A stretch of 64,000 nucleotides of DNA from positions 1-64,000 of the forward strand of contig BDGG01000009.1 in the NCBI GenBank assembly GCA_001949185.1. The letters run 5' to 3'. This document shows, piece after piece, positions 1-11,256 of the stretch. The position numbers were made by a program, and so were the translations under genes. Numbering within the stretch: the first letter of the stretch is position 1; each line of letters begins with the position of its first letter. A model generated the notes under the pieces. That model made no database searches, was not told where the DNA came from, and was given only the letters and a program-made list of their open reading frames with translations. The stretch comes from Ramazzottius varieornatus. Lineage: Eukaryota > Tardigrada > Eutardigrada > Parachela > Ramazzottiidae.

Positions 1-421
1 GTGCGGAGGATCGTACATACTGAGGATCAGAGATCCTATCAGTTGATCTTCCCCCGTAGCGGGATGATCAAGAGCTGATCTTAACTTTCTAGAACGGCCA
101 AGCTGACCCGCCTCGCGAACTAAGAACTATGGTCGTAAAAGAATCCATAAGAATGTTGGATGGGTTGGCCAGGATGCTAAAAGTACCACCCGTCAGTAGA
201 TGAAACAGAGCTTAGAAGTGATATTGTTTCACTCTGCCCGAACAAATTAAAATGGCACTTTGTGAAGACAAAGCAAGATGCTGCCGCTGTCACGGTGAAG
301 ATAAAAGATAAAACAACCAAACAATACCGTAGAACCTGCATAGAAAATCGAGCAACAGCAATTAAAAAAGTAAAAACGCTTTCGAGCTATGAATGGAAGA
401 TAAAAGATTCAAGTAAGACGC
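1..421. other. Non-coding flank downstream of vezatin
   Basis: No convincing coding region is seen. The stretch probably holds the vezatin 3' UTR near 421 and ordinary intergenic sequence. A short open frame on the plus strand from about 262 has no recognisable motif and overlaps the vezatin last exon, so it is not called. Confidence 0.4.
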
Positions 422-3396
422 TCAAAGAGAAGCTTCTTCAATCTCCCCTTCCCCATCTGAATCCATTTCGCCAAACTGCTGTTCACTCTTCTTGCTCCAC
501 AATGAGCCGACCGAGGCTGCGGTGGACGCGATGTCCGTCTGACTCACCAGTCCAGCGTTATCGCCTTCTCCTCTTCTGAAGACTGTATCTAACGATGCCT
601 GGAAACCTTCTGGGTCCTGTGAAGAGCTGCCAGGGACGATTTTTTCGTCGCGATTGTCCTCCTCCAAGGGTAAGCCCTGTCTTTCACGCGCTCGCTTCTC
701 GCGTTCACGCCAGTCCGCTGATCGGACACTCAGCAAACTCTTGATTTCTTCCAGCACCATCTGCGACTGCTGCTTCTGCTCCTCAAAATGATGCTGAAAA
801 AACCCAGAAAACGTACGTCTTGAAAAAATAATCTCTCCTGACAGACGCCATCGTTTTATGAAATGTGCGCTAAACAAACAGATTCGATTAAATGTATTTC
901 TCAAGCGGCGCACGTTGTCCATAATTTCGGCTGGAAACGTTACTTGGGAGGACAATCTCGCCGACATTGTTTGCCGAGCCCTCAAATGAAGAAAACTGGT
1001 CAAGTTTAGGCGAACAAAATTCAGTTTTCAAAAAGAACTTTTTTTGTGTTGCTAGAGGTCGTGCTATTGCTTGGTAAACGCAGAGGAGACTGTGAGATTT
1101 TGGACAAACACGCCATAGGACAAACTTACAAGTTCTGAGAAGACGGGTTCGCCTCGATGTTCCGCTGCGGCATCTTCCATCACCAGCGCTTCGAAGATTT
1201 CATCTTGGACATAGATGTCGTCGTCACACCGGGCCACATTCTCTACTTCCCTGTCAGCCTTGCCCGGTACCATATCCAGCTGGTTGGAAAAAGGCGCTGG
1301 ATCGTATGCTTGCAGTGACTTTCGTTTCAAGTACTGCGAGCATAAAAACTCAGACTAAGTCCACGGTGTAACCCAGAATACAAAAGTCTGTAAAAGCCCG
1401 TCTACTTACATCGAGTAGAAGTGTGCAACACTTGATGTGATAACCCAGCTTCTCCATACGATCCACCTGTGCCACTTTCTCCAGTTCGTCCTTCTCACCA
1501 TCTCCTCCTCCTTCTTCACCTGTCCCTATCAACCTCACGTCTTTCAACGCCGCGGTTAAGTGCAGCTCCAGACTCCTCAGATAATTCGGTGGACCACTGC
1601 AGTACACAAAAGCTTGATAAGACAATCAGGTAGGAAGGAAAACGAAGAAATTATTACCCTTTGACAGATTGCCTTCTTCGGTTGTCCCTCTCCTTCGCAC
1701 CTTCCGTCTCGAACTGGTATTCGGCTTCGAGTCGTCGATAACACTCGACTAGCAATTTGTGAGCTGCCTTTAGACGCTTTCTCAGAAGCCAGTCATTGAG
1801 GACGGACTCTGTGGTGGAGCGCTGAGAGCAAAGGAGCTTCAGCAGTTCAGAAGCCTGAAGGTCCAGTAATCCTATCAAGGACTTGATGGCTTGCAGGGAG
1901 AAGCCGTCGGTGGACAGTTGCAGTGCTTCGGCTTCGCTTTCAGGGATGCTAAAGCAGTCGCCAAACTCTTCTAAAGGAATGGCGCAGATGTGGTTGCTTG
2001 AAGCATCTATCGTACCCACATCTTCTGCAAGAAACAAAGTGATGACTCTGCAAGCCATCTGGTATTTTATTGAATGGCGCTTGACGTCATCGCGTAGTCT
2101 TCCGCGATGACGTCGCAGCAACAAGTTTGAGTCGACAGCTTGATTGATTGTTGAGTGTTGATTGGAGCAATAAATCCGAATTTCGGGCTTTCACAAAATT
2201 ATTTCCAATGTTACAGAAATTCGCACGTTCTTTTCAAATATTCACACAGAGAGGGGGTGAAATTGAAGTTGTATCGTATACGGTCTAGCGTACCTTTGAG
2301 CATGTCGAAGGCAGCAGCCCGAAGGACAAAGACCATGAAGCGAAACTCGACGAAGGCAGCATGGCGCAGCCGGAAGCAAGCGCGAGTCAAGCCCGTTTCT
2401 TTCTCTTCGCACTTTTCTCCAACACTGGCGAAACCACCGGTAGTCACCGCGTATCCACGCTGCAGCACTTCATTGTCGAGGATCCACCTGTTGATCTTCT
2501 GTGACAGAACCGAGCTGTTGTGGAGTACGGCCAGGAGCAGCTCGACTTGTCTCGTCAAGCTTCTTGCCAGTAGGCTCAACCCGCCCTGCATGAAGAGAAC
2601 CACGCTCATGAGTGAACAGAAGACATGCAAAACGCAAGCGTTGCTTATTAGAACAGTGAAGCGTATTACAGGGTCGTTTTATGAGCTTATGGGAGCGATT
2701 TCACCGTACCTGGACTGCGCACAAAGCGACACCACTCGCTGCCGAGACGCTCAGCGCATTTCTTCCGAGTGGTGAAGGTTTTCTGGAAAGAAGGAAGAGG
2801 CTCCCAGCAGTAGACAGTCCGAGTAGAACAGGAAGATGAAACGAAGGAGACTCGCGCGGCGAGGTAGCTATGCGATGGCGAATGGCTGTTTCGTCGTCAA
2901 ATGTTAGACGACCAGAGTTTAGAATGATCTCCTCGATGGCATCAGTCCGCTGAGGTTTCTCCATTATTTCCTCACCGTCTCCATTTCCGGAAAGTCTCGC
3001 TGATTCTCCTCCCAAAACCAGCGCAAAATAGGCCGTGAAACGCCATATCACGCTCTCCGAACTCTGGATTTCGGTCTGCAAAAAACAATGCACGCAGGAC
3101 GAGAAATCTGGGTACAGTACGAGTACAGTAAAAATTATGGTACAATGAGAATTTGTATGAGGGGGATTGCGATTGACAGCCAAATTGATCTTTCCCTTGA
3201 TTGCGACGAAACATTGATCGGGACAACCGAAAGCATCGATACACTCGACGATTGTCAAGTTATCGATTGCAGATAATTCTGTCGATAAAGCATCGAAGCA
3301 GTCTTCACTGTTCGGCTCTTCATGAAATTCTCTTGCATATCCACGAGGGACGTTCTCTTCGGTTGCAGGTGGCGGAACGTTGTTTTGGGACAACAT
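422..3396 (-). CDS. VEZT: Vezatin-like membrane protein
   Basis: Probable vezatin, an adherens-junction transmembrane protein that in animals links cadherin-catenin complexes to myosin VIIa. Read on the minus strand, exons are 2710-3396, 2294-2585, 1658-2024, 1410-1596, 1130-1333 and 422-793. They sum to 2109 bases (702 aa), close to the roughly 780 aa of vertebrate vezatin. The diagnostic stretch is in the 1658-2024 exon, where NHICAIPLEEFG and TDGFSLQAIKSL match the conserved vezatin block in the same order and spacing. The 2294-2585 exon carries the LQRGYAV-type motif that follows the membrane segments. Hydrophobic segments lie in the first exon (around FAYFAL and PVLLGLSTAGSLFLL). The tail is acidic and glutamine-rich. 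The first exon is open throughout, so a further intron in it is possible. The ATG at 3394-3396 lies 58 bases from the start of the divergent PGM2 gene. Confidence 0.82.
898..985. repeat. Hairpin MITE, family A (gtggcgcac core)
   Basis: Degenerate copy in the last vezatin intron. It has the aagcggcgcacgtt arm, the ggctggaaacg loop side and the tttgccgagc end typical of the family. Confidence 0.7.
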
Positions 3397-3454
3397 CGCT
3401 CCGTTGAATATCTTCGTCAGACATCCACAGAAGTCTGCAAGCCAACCTGCAAGG
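3397..3454. promoter_or_regulatory. Probable bidirectional promoter between VEZT and PGM2
   Basis: Only 58 bases separate the two divergent ATG codons, so the 5' UTRs and core promoters of both genes must sit here, overlap, or lie in coding sequence of the partner. No TATA box is evident. This is inferred from geometry alone. Confidence 0.5.
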
Positions 3455-6400
3455 ATGCAGCATCAGGAAGCGCTATCTCCTGCCGATCAGGAAAAGCTGG
3501 ACAAAAAAATATCCGAATGGCTTTCCTGGGACCAGGTATTGTAAGAGCAGCTCGTTCAACACGAGCCACGTTGACCGATTCTTGTTTTCAGTACGAGCCG
3601 ACGAGGACGGAAATTCAGAAGATGATCAACGAGAAGCGCTTTCCCGAACTCGGTGCTCGTCTTCTAACTCGCATGTCGTTTGGCACTGCCGGTGGGACAG
3701 CTCGATGTTTATGCCTGCGGTGCCACAAGGAACTATAAAGATCGTTTTTGTGTTTTTTCTCCAAGGGCTTCGAGGGAGTATGGGCCCTGGATTTGCGCAC
3801 ATGAACGACCTGGTCATCGTCCAAACCACACAAGGCCTGGTGAAATACCTACTTTCCGTGTCTGCAGGCGTCAAGAAGCAAGGCGTTGTTATCGGTTATG
3901 ATAACCGACACAACAGCGAACGGTAAGAAATATCTCATGGGCAAACGTGAGAAGTGTAAGTGCTTGAGAATGAATATTCAGCAGTTCGAAAAATTCCCAT
4001 TGTATTGGTGGCATGACGTCACATCATTGCTCTTTTGAGAAAACAATATTCTAGCATGGTATCACGATTTTAGCGATGACGTCATGCGCGTACTGTAATA
4101 GTCAAATGACCCTACCCCGCGCGTATTCGAGCGGTTCATGTAATTTCATGAATATTCATTATTAGTTTTGCAGGTTTGCTCAGTTGGCAGCTGCTGTCTT
4201 TGTCACGCATTCCATTCCAGTTGTCCTCTTTTCCAAAATTTGTCCAACGCCTTTCGTGGTATGTTTAGCCTTGTGTATCGACGTATTGTCGAGTTTCGTC
4301 ACTTGAGAACGTTTGTGCGATTATTGTAGCCGTACACCGTGCTGAAGAATGGTGCGAGTGCGGGCATCATGGTCACGGCTTCGCACAACCCAAAAGAAGA
4401 TAACGGCTACAAGGTGTACTGGGATAACGGTGCACAGATCACCTCGCCGCACGATAAGGGTATCGCTGCGGCTATTGAACAGAATTTGCAGCCGTGGGAA
4501 GGCTCGTGGAAGATCGACACGAAGAACCCTCTGGTGATAGACGAACTGGAAGTCATCCTGAAAAGCTACAAGGAAGACCTGGCAAAGATGTCGCTGTATA
4601 GGTATAGCCAACCCGAACGCTGCCCAGTCATATCTCTGTCAAAATTTAATAGTAAAGAGATGGGACAAGGTAAACGAATTCCTCCAGGTGGCTTTTGCAA
4701 GTGGCGCACGCTCCCAGGCAATAACAGATGAAGCGTGCGCCACTTGAGACATCGATCTGGATGGAATCATTTGCCGACCTTCCAGATATCAATGATCGGT
4801 TTTCCTCTCTTTTCAGAGAACTCAATGCGACGACGCCGGTGAAGTTCGTCTATACGCCGATGCATGGTGTGGGGCAGTCTTACATTATGGATTGCTTGTC
4901 GGTCTTCCGGCATAAGCCCTTCATTTCCGTCGAGGAACAGGTAGGTGCGAACGAAACTAGAAATGTTTCATACGTATCGATGAGCAGGTTAGAGCTTTTG
5001 GATACGCGAGGTATCCAACGAAACTCGTATCATTTACAGAAAAATCCCGATGGTGACTTTCCTACTGTACGATACCCAAACCCGGAAGAAGGGAAAAGCG
5101 CATTGGTGAGCGTCACTTGAGTATGTACCTGCCGTGTGTTTTCGAACTTGTTCTCCGTTTTTGCTTCGTTGGGTTTTTTATTCTATTTTCTTCGAAAGCT
5201 TGAATTTAAAGTGCGCTTCTGGTGTTTCACAGGACTTGGCTGCAGCGACAGCTAAGAGGAACAGCGCTACTGTCATCCTGGCGAACGACCCTGACGCGGA
5301 CCGGTTTGCCCTAGCCGAAAAGCAAGAGTGAGTTGATTGCTCTATGACAGCACGAGGCTCAGTTTCTGTTTGTGCTTCGTTTATTTTGTCTCTAAAAAAT
5401 CATCTCTGGCTTTGTGCGTTCTCGTTTGAAGGGAGTCATGGAAGATCTTTTCGGGCAACGAAATCGGGACCTTGTTGGGCTGGTGGATGTGGCACTGCTA
5501 CCAGCAGACAAACGAAAACAACGTCGATCGTAAGAGACACTATTATCCTGCTACCTAAAATCCGTTTTTGATGATTATGCGTGTTTGAATTTGAAGCTCT
5601 TTTTGCAGCAAAGAACTGCTACGTGATTGCCAGCACAGTTTCCTCTAAGGTTCTTCGTTCCATCGCCAACGCCGAAGGTTTCCACTTCGAAGAGACTCTG
5701 ACCGGGTTCAAGTGGATAGCCAACAGGGCAGATGTCTTGCGCAAGAGCGGCAAGACCGTCCTGTTCGGCTTTGAAGAAGCCATCGGCTTCATGTGTGGTG
5801 ACTTCGTGCTGGACAAGGATGGCGTTTCGGCCTGTCTGATCGCCGCAGAAATGATTGCGTGGCTGAATAACCAAGGCTCGACCATCCAGCAACAACTCGA
5901 TACTTTGGCCAAAAAGTAAGTCCACTGTCAAGTTTTTTCGACGTTTCACTGTGGCCGGAAGTTTTGGTTCTGCAGATATGGATATCACGTGTCGAACAAC
6001 TCGTACTTCCTTTGTCATCACCCGCCAACGATGAACGCCATGTTCCAGCGTTTGAGAAATTACGAAGGAAGTGGCACGGTGAGCTGTCTTCATTGATGAT
6101 TCAGATTTGAATCGATATGAATAAAAATCACATACTTATCAGTCATTTCCAGAGCGTCGGCAGATGAATTGATTTAGAGTGTTTTCTCAAATGGCGCAGG
6201 CTGTCGGTCAATAAAAATAAAACGATGCGGCACTTGAGGTGACGATGTGGCTGAAACCATTCTGCCGACGACCCAGTTGGCTGTTTTCCTACGATATATA
6301 TTGAAACCTAAGAAGGCCGTGCTCGGCACAAACTTAACTGGCGCTTGCATAGAAAAAGGGCGGAAAATAAAAAAAAAAAAAATAAAAAAATAAAGAAATA

Positions 6401-7002
6401 AAAAAATAAAAAATTAATAATAAAAAATAGTTTAGTTATCCAAACTCTATAGTACGTGTAGTCTTCCTACGAATGTGCCCTAGTTCGGAATGACTTCCGC
6501 TCTAAAAGACTTTGTTCGTTTGCAGTACCCGAAGACCTGCGGGAGGTTTCACGTTGAATTCGTCAGGGACCTTACGGATGGTTACGATAACGAGCAGCCT
6601 GACAACAAGCCGGTGAGGTCTGAATGTCACTGGCACGCGAACCAGTCCTCTAGTTTTTTCGGGATTGACGGTTACGTTCTGTTTCAGGTGTTGCCGACAA
6701 GCAAGTCGAGCCACATGATTACTTTCACATTCGAAGAAGGCATAGTAGCCACACTTCGCACAAGTGGCACCGAGCCGAAAATAAAATACTACACGGAAAT
6801 TTGCGGGAAGCCTGGTCAAGGGTAAGTTCGATTCGTGTCTTGTGGTCTTATGAAGTCGCAAGGTACTATACACATTTGGGGTAACGGAAATCTTTGTAGA
6901 AGTCGAGAGGAGCTCGAAAACGTTTTGGACGAGTTAGTGGCATCTTTGATAGAAGAGTATTTTCAGCCAGAGAAGAACAACTTGAAAGCAAAGTCGGACT
7001 AA
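3455..7002 (+). CDS. PGM2: Phosphoglucomutase 2-type phosphohexomutase
   Basis: Cytosolic alpha-D-phosphohexomutase of the PGM2/PGM2L1 group, interconverting sugar 1- and 6-phosphates (glucose or pentose). Fourteen exons: 3455-3535, 3592-3691, 3766-3922, 4174-4258, 4330-4601, 4817-4940, 5040-5105, 5233-5327, 5432-5529, 5609-5915, 5976-6078, 6526-6612, 6688-6821 and 6900-7002. They sum to 1812 bases (603 aa; human PGM2 is about 612), with every junction in frame. Motifs in order are the N-terminal EWLSWDQ, FGTAGLRG, the catalytic phosphoserine loop [13 protein letters not shown] (exon 5), the metal-binding DPDADR (exon 8), the sugar-binding GFEEAIG (exon 10) and the phosphate-binding RTSGTEPK (exon 13). 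All key residues are intact, so an active enzyme is expected. Introns 5 and 11 each carry a family A MITE, and intron 11 also has an A-rich tract. Confidence 0.95.
4690..4785. repeat. Hairpin MITE, family A
   Basis: Lies in PGM2 intron 5. Arms aagtggcgcacgc and gcgtgcgccactt face each other, followed by the tttgccgacctt end. Confidence 0.8.
6151..6280. repeat. Hairpin MITE, family A, diverged
   Basis: Lies in PGM2 intron 11. Ends gcgtcggcagatgaat and attctgccgacgac are inverted, with core caaatggcgc / gcggcacttg. Confidence 0.7.
6362..6430. repeat. A-rich simple tract
   Basis: Roughly 70 bases made almost only of A with scattered T, inside PGM2 intron 11. It is low-complexity sequence. Confidence 0.85.
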
Positions 7003-7500
7003 GTTTATGTTGGACGTTTCTGACATTTCCTTTTTCTAATGTGACAACCGTGAATTTTATGTAGTATTTTGTCTGTTCCTGGAATGTTGAGCTGTGAAAG
7101 GATTTTTAGATGGCATCATTTTAGAGTCAAACAGTAATGAACCGCCGAAGTATGAACTGGCGACTGAATTTTCGGCAGAAATTGTCCTTCATTAATTCAG
7201 TTCACCAGTGATAACAGCTACATTCGAAGATGGAACCTTTGAGTTATCCGGGGTAAAACTAATTGATATCCTATCTGCTTTTACGAAATCGATTACGCAT
7301 GTGTCGGTAAAGTGAGCACTTCACTCGCTTCTGATTGTTCAGCCTTCTCTCTACTCAACAACTGTTGGCGATAGGAAACGAGAGGCTTGACGTGCCACAA
7401 TCTTTTTGTAATTTGCACCTGTACTTTATCCTCTAGCTTACTGAGGTTTTTGTTTAAATCTGATCGCATGCTTTTTGACTGTGCGCAATTTGTGTGTAGG
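7003..7500. other. 3' flank of PGM2
   Basis: AT-rich, no coding potential seen. It presumably contains the PGM2 3' UTR and cleavage site, although I do not see a clean AATAAA here. Confidence 0.4.
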
Positions 7501-8400
7501 TACAGGGTGATTCCAATTCACTCGACGGATTTTGGGACTCTATAACTAATCCTGCACCAATTCCCCTTCCTTCATATTTCATCCTCGGACACCTCGAACA
7601 CTTGCAATTGTTTCTTTAAATTCTTGCGAAGATCGCGCTTCACCCAAAAACTGCTTTGCAGAAAGTTTCAACAGGGCGGAAATCGAGGTCTCGTTTCAGA
7701 TATACTTGCATGGTTGAGCGTAGCTCGCTGCCGAACGAAAACCTTTAAAAGTTTTCCGCCAACGCTACGTTGTTCTAAACGTCGTAGGCCACTGTATAAA
7801 ATTTAGTCTCGTTAGGATACTCCCCACTGGCGAGTTTTGCGAGAGTCAACTGGGTGACCGGCACTGTCTGCAGCGAAAAAACTTCCATTTATTTCACTTT
7901 TTAAATGTTATGCGAACTAAAAAGGACGAAATATATGTTAGTTACAAGCACGGGTAAGTATCCATGACATTATGGCGATCCGAATGGTCTCACTTGTCGT
8001 GCGTTTCAGCAATGAACATTTGAAATAAGCTATGGGTTTCGGACCGAAAAATGCTACCTACTAAAATTGTTTTTTAGTCCAAGCACAGGAGGCCTTGCTC
8101 GCAAGATGTATACGCGATCAAAAGCCTAGAGACTGCTTCACTGATAGAGGGAGTGTCCAGCAAAAAGAATTGAGATGCAGCGCAGCTACTAAAATTCGTA
8201 TGTCGGTTGAATGAGGTTTTCCGTGTAGTTTGTGTTAGATTTTTTCTGGTTTTTGGGATACAACTGATCTGCGCAAAACTTCCAGGAAACGATTTTTAGA
8301 CGCCTACTGTACTTGCGTATCAAATTTGAGGGCAGGATAATCAGTGCACAATTTGTAGTCAGTATTCAAAATCCGTCGAGTCAATTGGAATCACCCTGTA
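7501..8400. mobile_element. 900-base terminal-inverted-repeat DNA element
   Basis: The left end tacagggtgattccaatt and following ctcgacggat are mirrored at the right end by atccgtcgagt and aattggaatcaccctgta. This gives near-perfect inverted repeats of about 30 bases enclosing 900 bases. TA at both outer ends is compatible with a TA target duplication as in Tc1/mariner-like elements. No open reading frame long enough for a transposase is present (the longest inside is about 60-74 codons), so it is non-autonomous. Confidence 0.85.
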
Positions 8401-8490
8401 GAAGCGTTGGAAGCAAGACAAAAGAACCACCACTGGTGCGACCCGGAAGTCACTCACTACAGTTTCTAAATCGAATGAAAAATGCTTCTG

Positions 8491-9663
8491 TCATGAGACG
8501 TTTTCGGTTTTGTTCAGGCTGTCATTGTTCAGGCTGACTTTGCCATGGCTAATGAAGGTGGCAATCAGAACGTTGATGATGGTAACAACGAGGATGCTCA
8601 GGACAGCGATATCATCCAGCAAGGTGACCGACTGTTGTCTGCGCAAAAGTCGTTTTTGTTCCTTCTCAGCCAAGGTTTCATCGCAATCGGGTTGGGAATA
8701 CATGAGGTTCTCGCTAAGGACCTGAAGACGACGGATGACGACCAATATTACGGGCACGGCGAACTGGATGGCAATGGAGAAGGACAACATGGTCCGCACG
8801 AACTTGAAGTAAGGATGTTTCTCGAATTCGAGCAAGTTCTTCAGTTGGCTTGCGTTGGCAGTTAGCAGCGCGAAATCCAATAGTCCTGTTTAATGCACCG
8901 AAAAACAGTAGTGGGGTGAGCGCCAAATCATACACTTTCTGGAAGAGCGGCAGACGAAACGGACAAGATTCTTGTAGTGGCGCACGCCTCCAGCCAAAAA
9001 TGATGAAAACATGCGCCACTTTTGATGGTCTTGTATGTTTCTTTGCCGGCCTCGCACTTTACCATTGAAGTTGGACTGTATAAACTTACCTTGTGCCACA
9101 AACTTTCGCATCTGGTAAGTCCCTCCAATATTTCCAGTGCCAGCGGTATCCGACATCTGCTGGCGTGAAGGGGCAACAGAGACCTGTCGAGTCAGTTTCT
9201 TCGGACCCTGACAAAAGAGAGGTCGCTGCCACGCCCGAAACTTACAGTTTTTCGTGCGAAAAAAATGATTATACCTTGGGACTATTTTGGAGTCCGTGTT
9301 CAGTCTCGTGGCCGGCGATGTGGGGGTCAAGCTCGTAAGGTTGTTGTTGGGTACTTCAACGTCTGGTTTTCTTCTCAGGGTTGACTTTCTGTGCTTCGAT
9401 TTTGCGGACAAGAAGCCCACTTTTAATGGCCACATGGATGATTTGGCCGTCGCGTCGGTGTCGTCCTCTGCCATTATAAGGTTGGATGGTGTCTGATCCG
9501 AACCTTTCTCCACTTCTTCTTTGAAGCCTTCGTTCTGGATTCCATTATCAAGACGACCGGCCGGATCGGTAGAAGATGCTGGAGCGTTTTGACCTGCGTC
9601 TTGGGAAACGATGCCAGACTTGTCAGCTGAGGAGATGGAGTCTTTGCGATCGATGTCAGTCAT
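8491..9663 (-). CDS. Ninjurin family protein with extended N-terminus
   Basis: Two-helix ninjurin-family plasma membrane protein. Vertebrate NINJ1 oligomerises to rupture the membrane in lytic cell death and also mediates adhesion. Minus-strand exons are 9090-9663 and 8491-8885, joining in frame to 322 aa. The ninjurin signature runs across the junction: RKFVAQG, then LLDFALLTANASQLK. Two hydrophobic helices follow (around SIAIQFAVPVILVVI and IAVLSILVVTIINVLIATF). NINJ1 is about 150 aa. Here a charged, low-complexity N-terminus of about 190 residues precedes the domain, and an insert of roughly 30 residues containing EKEQKRLLRRQQ separates the helices. The ATG at 9661-9663 is the first in frame. 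The intron holds a family A MITE. Confidence 0.85.
8938..9055. repeat. Hairpin MITE, family A
   Basis: Lies in the ninjurin intron. Outer ends gcggcagacgaaac and tttctttgccggc, core tagtggcgcacgcc / catgcgccact. Confidence 0.8.
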
Positions 9664-11256
9664 GGTCAAAGGTTTGACATGTAATGCCGTTTGAAGCGGT
9701 AGCTATTTGACCAAACTAATTTCCGATGTACAAGGTTGAACACGCGAGAATTGCCCACGAATGTTCCTGCTAACTGCAAGAAGGCAGTCAAGTGTGGTGG
9801 TACAGATACTGTACAACAGTATCATACGTAATATTGACAGGTGATGGATCGAATCTTTCTTCCTTATCTTTCGAATATACTCTCGAAGGCAAACGGTGTA
9901 AGATAGCTTTCTTCTCGTCTTGGGGCCAAAGACAACACGGGTTGAGCGGTAATGTTGTGTTCGCAGCCTGGAGCGTATTCAGGATACAAGTAGTGACAAA
10001 AGCAGTCTGATGCATGCGAAAATTTCATTAGCTGTTTCCATCTGGCTCCATCCAACACCCATTTTTCACGGCTAATTCTTGAGTACACTGTACTTTTCAC
10101 GCTGAATTACACCCTGGAAGCGGCAAACGTCGGTAACGGGGGATGACGGTGGAAGCCAAACGGGAGATTTTTCCATGGGTAGGCCTCGTTGTCGACAAGA
10201 ACGAGGTTTGTAAGGGGCTTTTAAGTGTTTTAGAATGTTTTGCGAGATCTGCATTTATAAATGTGCAAGCTGGTCAGATCGAGGTCAGATCGAGAAACGA
10301 AGCATCCGCGGCGTAACTTAACCTCATCAGTATTTGCAACTCTGAGCGAGACTGATGTCAGTACAAATGAACCCGTTACGGTTTCTCGTCATCAAAATTA
10401 TACGTCTGAGATATGAAAACAACCTATTCTGAAAAACTTCCGTCCGACTGGGCGGCGATATAACGCTTCTCCTTCCATACCTCACCATCCAACTCTGCTT
10501 CTGGGAGGCCTCTCCGCTGGTTTTCCAGGCTTGCGCATCGGTGCTGCGTACATTAACTCTTTGCCAACTTGTGAGTGACCTTTGAGTACCCAACGCAAAG
10601 AGGATTTCCAACCTTGCGTCTTTGGCATATCTTCTGATCAGACACTGCGAATATCTTCGGAGATGCTGTACATGTTTACAGTGTCGATGTTGGGGGCTCT
10701 CGAAAATAACACCTGCCGTGACACTTCCGGGCGGAAACGTGCACCGGATCCCGTGCATACGCAGTCCGCATTGCTCTCTGCGTCAGAAATCTCATAACAT
10801 CCTCAGCTAGATCGAACGCTCTTAGCAGGTCCTCGGGTTGATGGCAGAAAGACCGCCTCGATCTCGAAAGGTCGAGCAGGATAAAATCAATTCGGCTCAT
10901 CCAATATGTTAACCACAGTAGGAGCATCGAGACGCGGATTATGATGAGCAACTGGGGATAGCCAATTTCTGCAAGCGTGCCGAACGCCTACGCTTGCAGA
11001 TTCCTTCGACCGCCATGAGCTCAGGTCTGGGTACGTGGGCATGAGTTGGCTCATCTACTTCCCTTCCAGCCTTTTTCGGCGGCATAACGTGCGAAAGCAT
11101 TTCCCTCTGACATTCATCCACTTATCCTTTGCTGGTGTCTTCTCGAATTCCGATTGGTAGTGTGATCAAATGCAGCCTGGTGTCGTTTCTCAAAAGGTTC
11201 TGTATTTTATGATTTATTCGTTTGTGAGCTGCATGTAAGGTGTTGTGAAAGTTTCA
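9664..11256. other. Intergenic region, coding potential uncertain
   Basis: Several overlapping minus-strand open frames of 60-143 codons lie at 9788-10254 and 10327-11121. One, at 10676-10951, begins with a hydrophobic stretch (LIIIRVSMLLLWLTYW). I recognise no domain, and splice signals do not join them into a convincing gene. The region may hold the 5' UTR and promoter of the downstream GPCR. Confidence 0.35.

Noticed and set aside
2155..2775. 206-codon plus-strand frame
   Set aside because: It is the antisense shadow of two vezatin exons whose minus-strand product matches a known family.
5575..6093. 172-codon minus-strand frame
   Set aside because: Antisense to PGM2 exons 10-11, which carry clear catalytic motifs.
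9788..10254. Possible minus-strand coding exons (YSRISREKWVLDGARWKQ and neighbours)
   Set aside because: Frames are short and overlapping, splice sites do not join them and no motif is recognisable.
10327..11121. Possible minus-strand gene with a hydrophobic N-terminus
   Set aside because: Two overlapping frames cannot be connected by a convincing intron and show no known domain. It is kept as uncertain intergenic.
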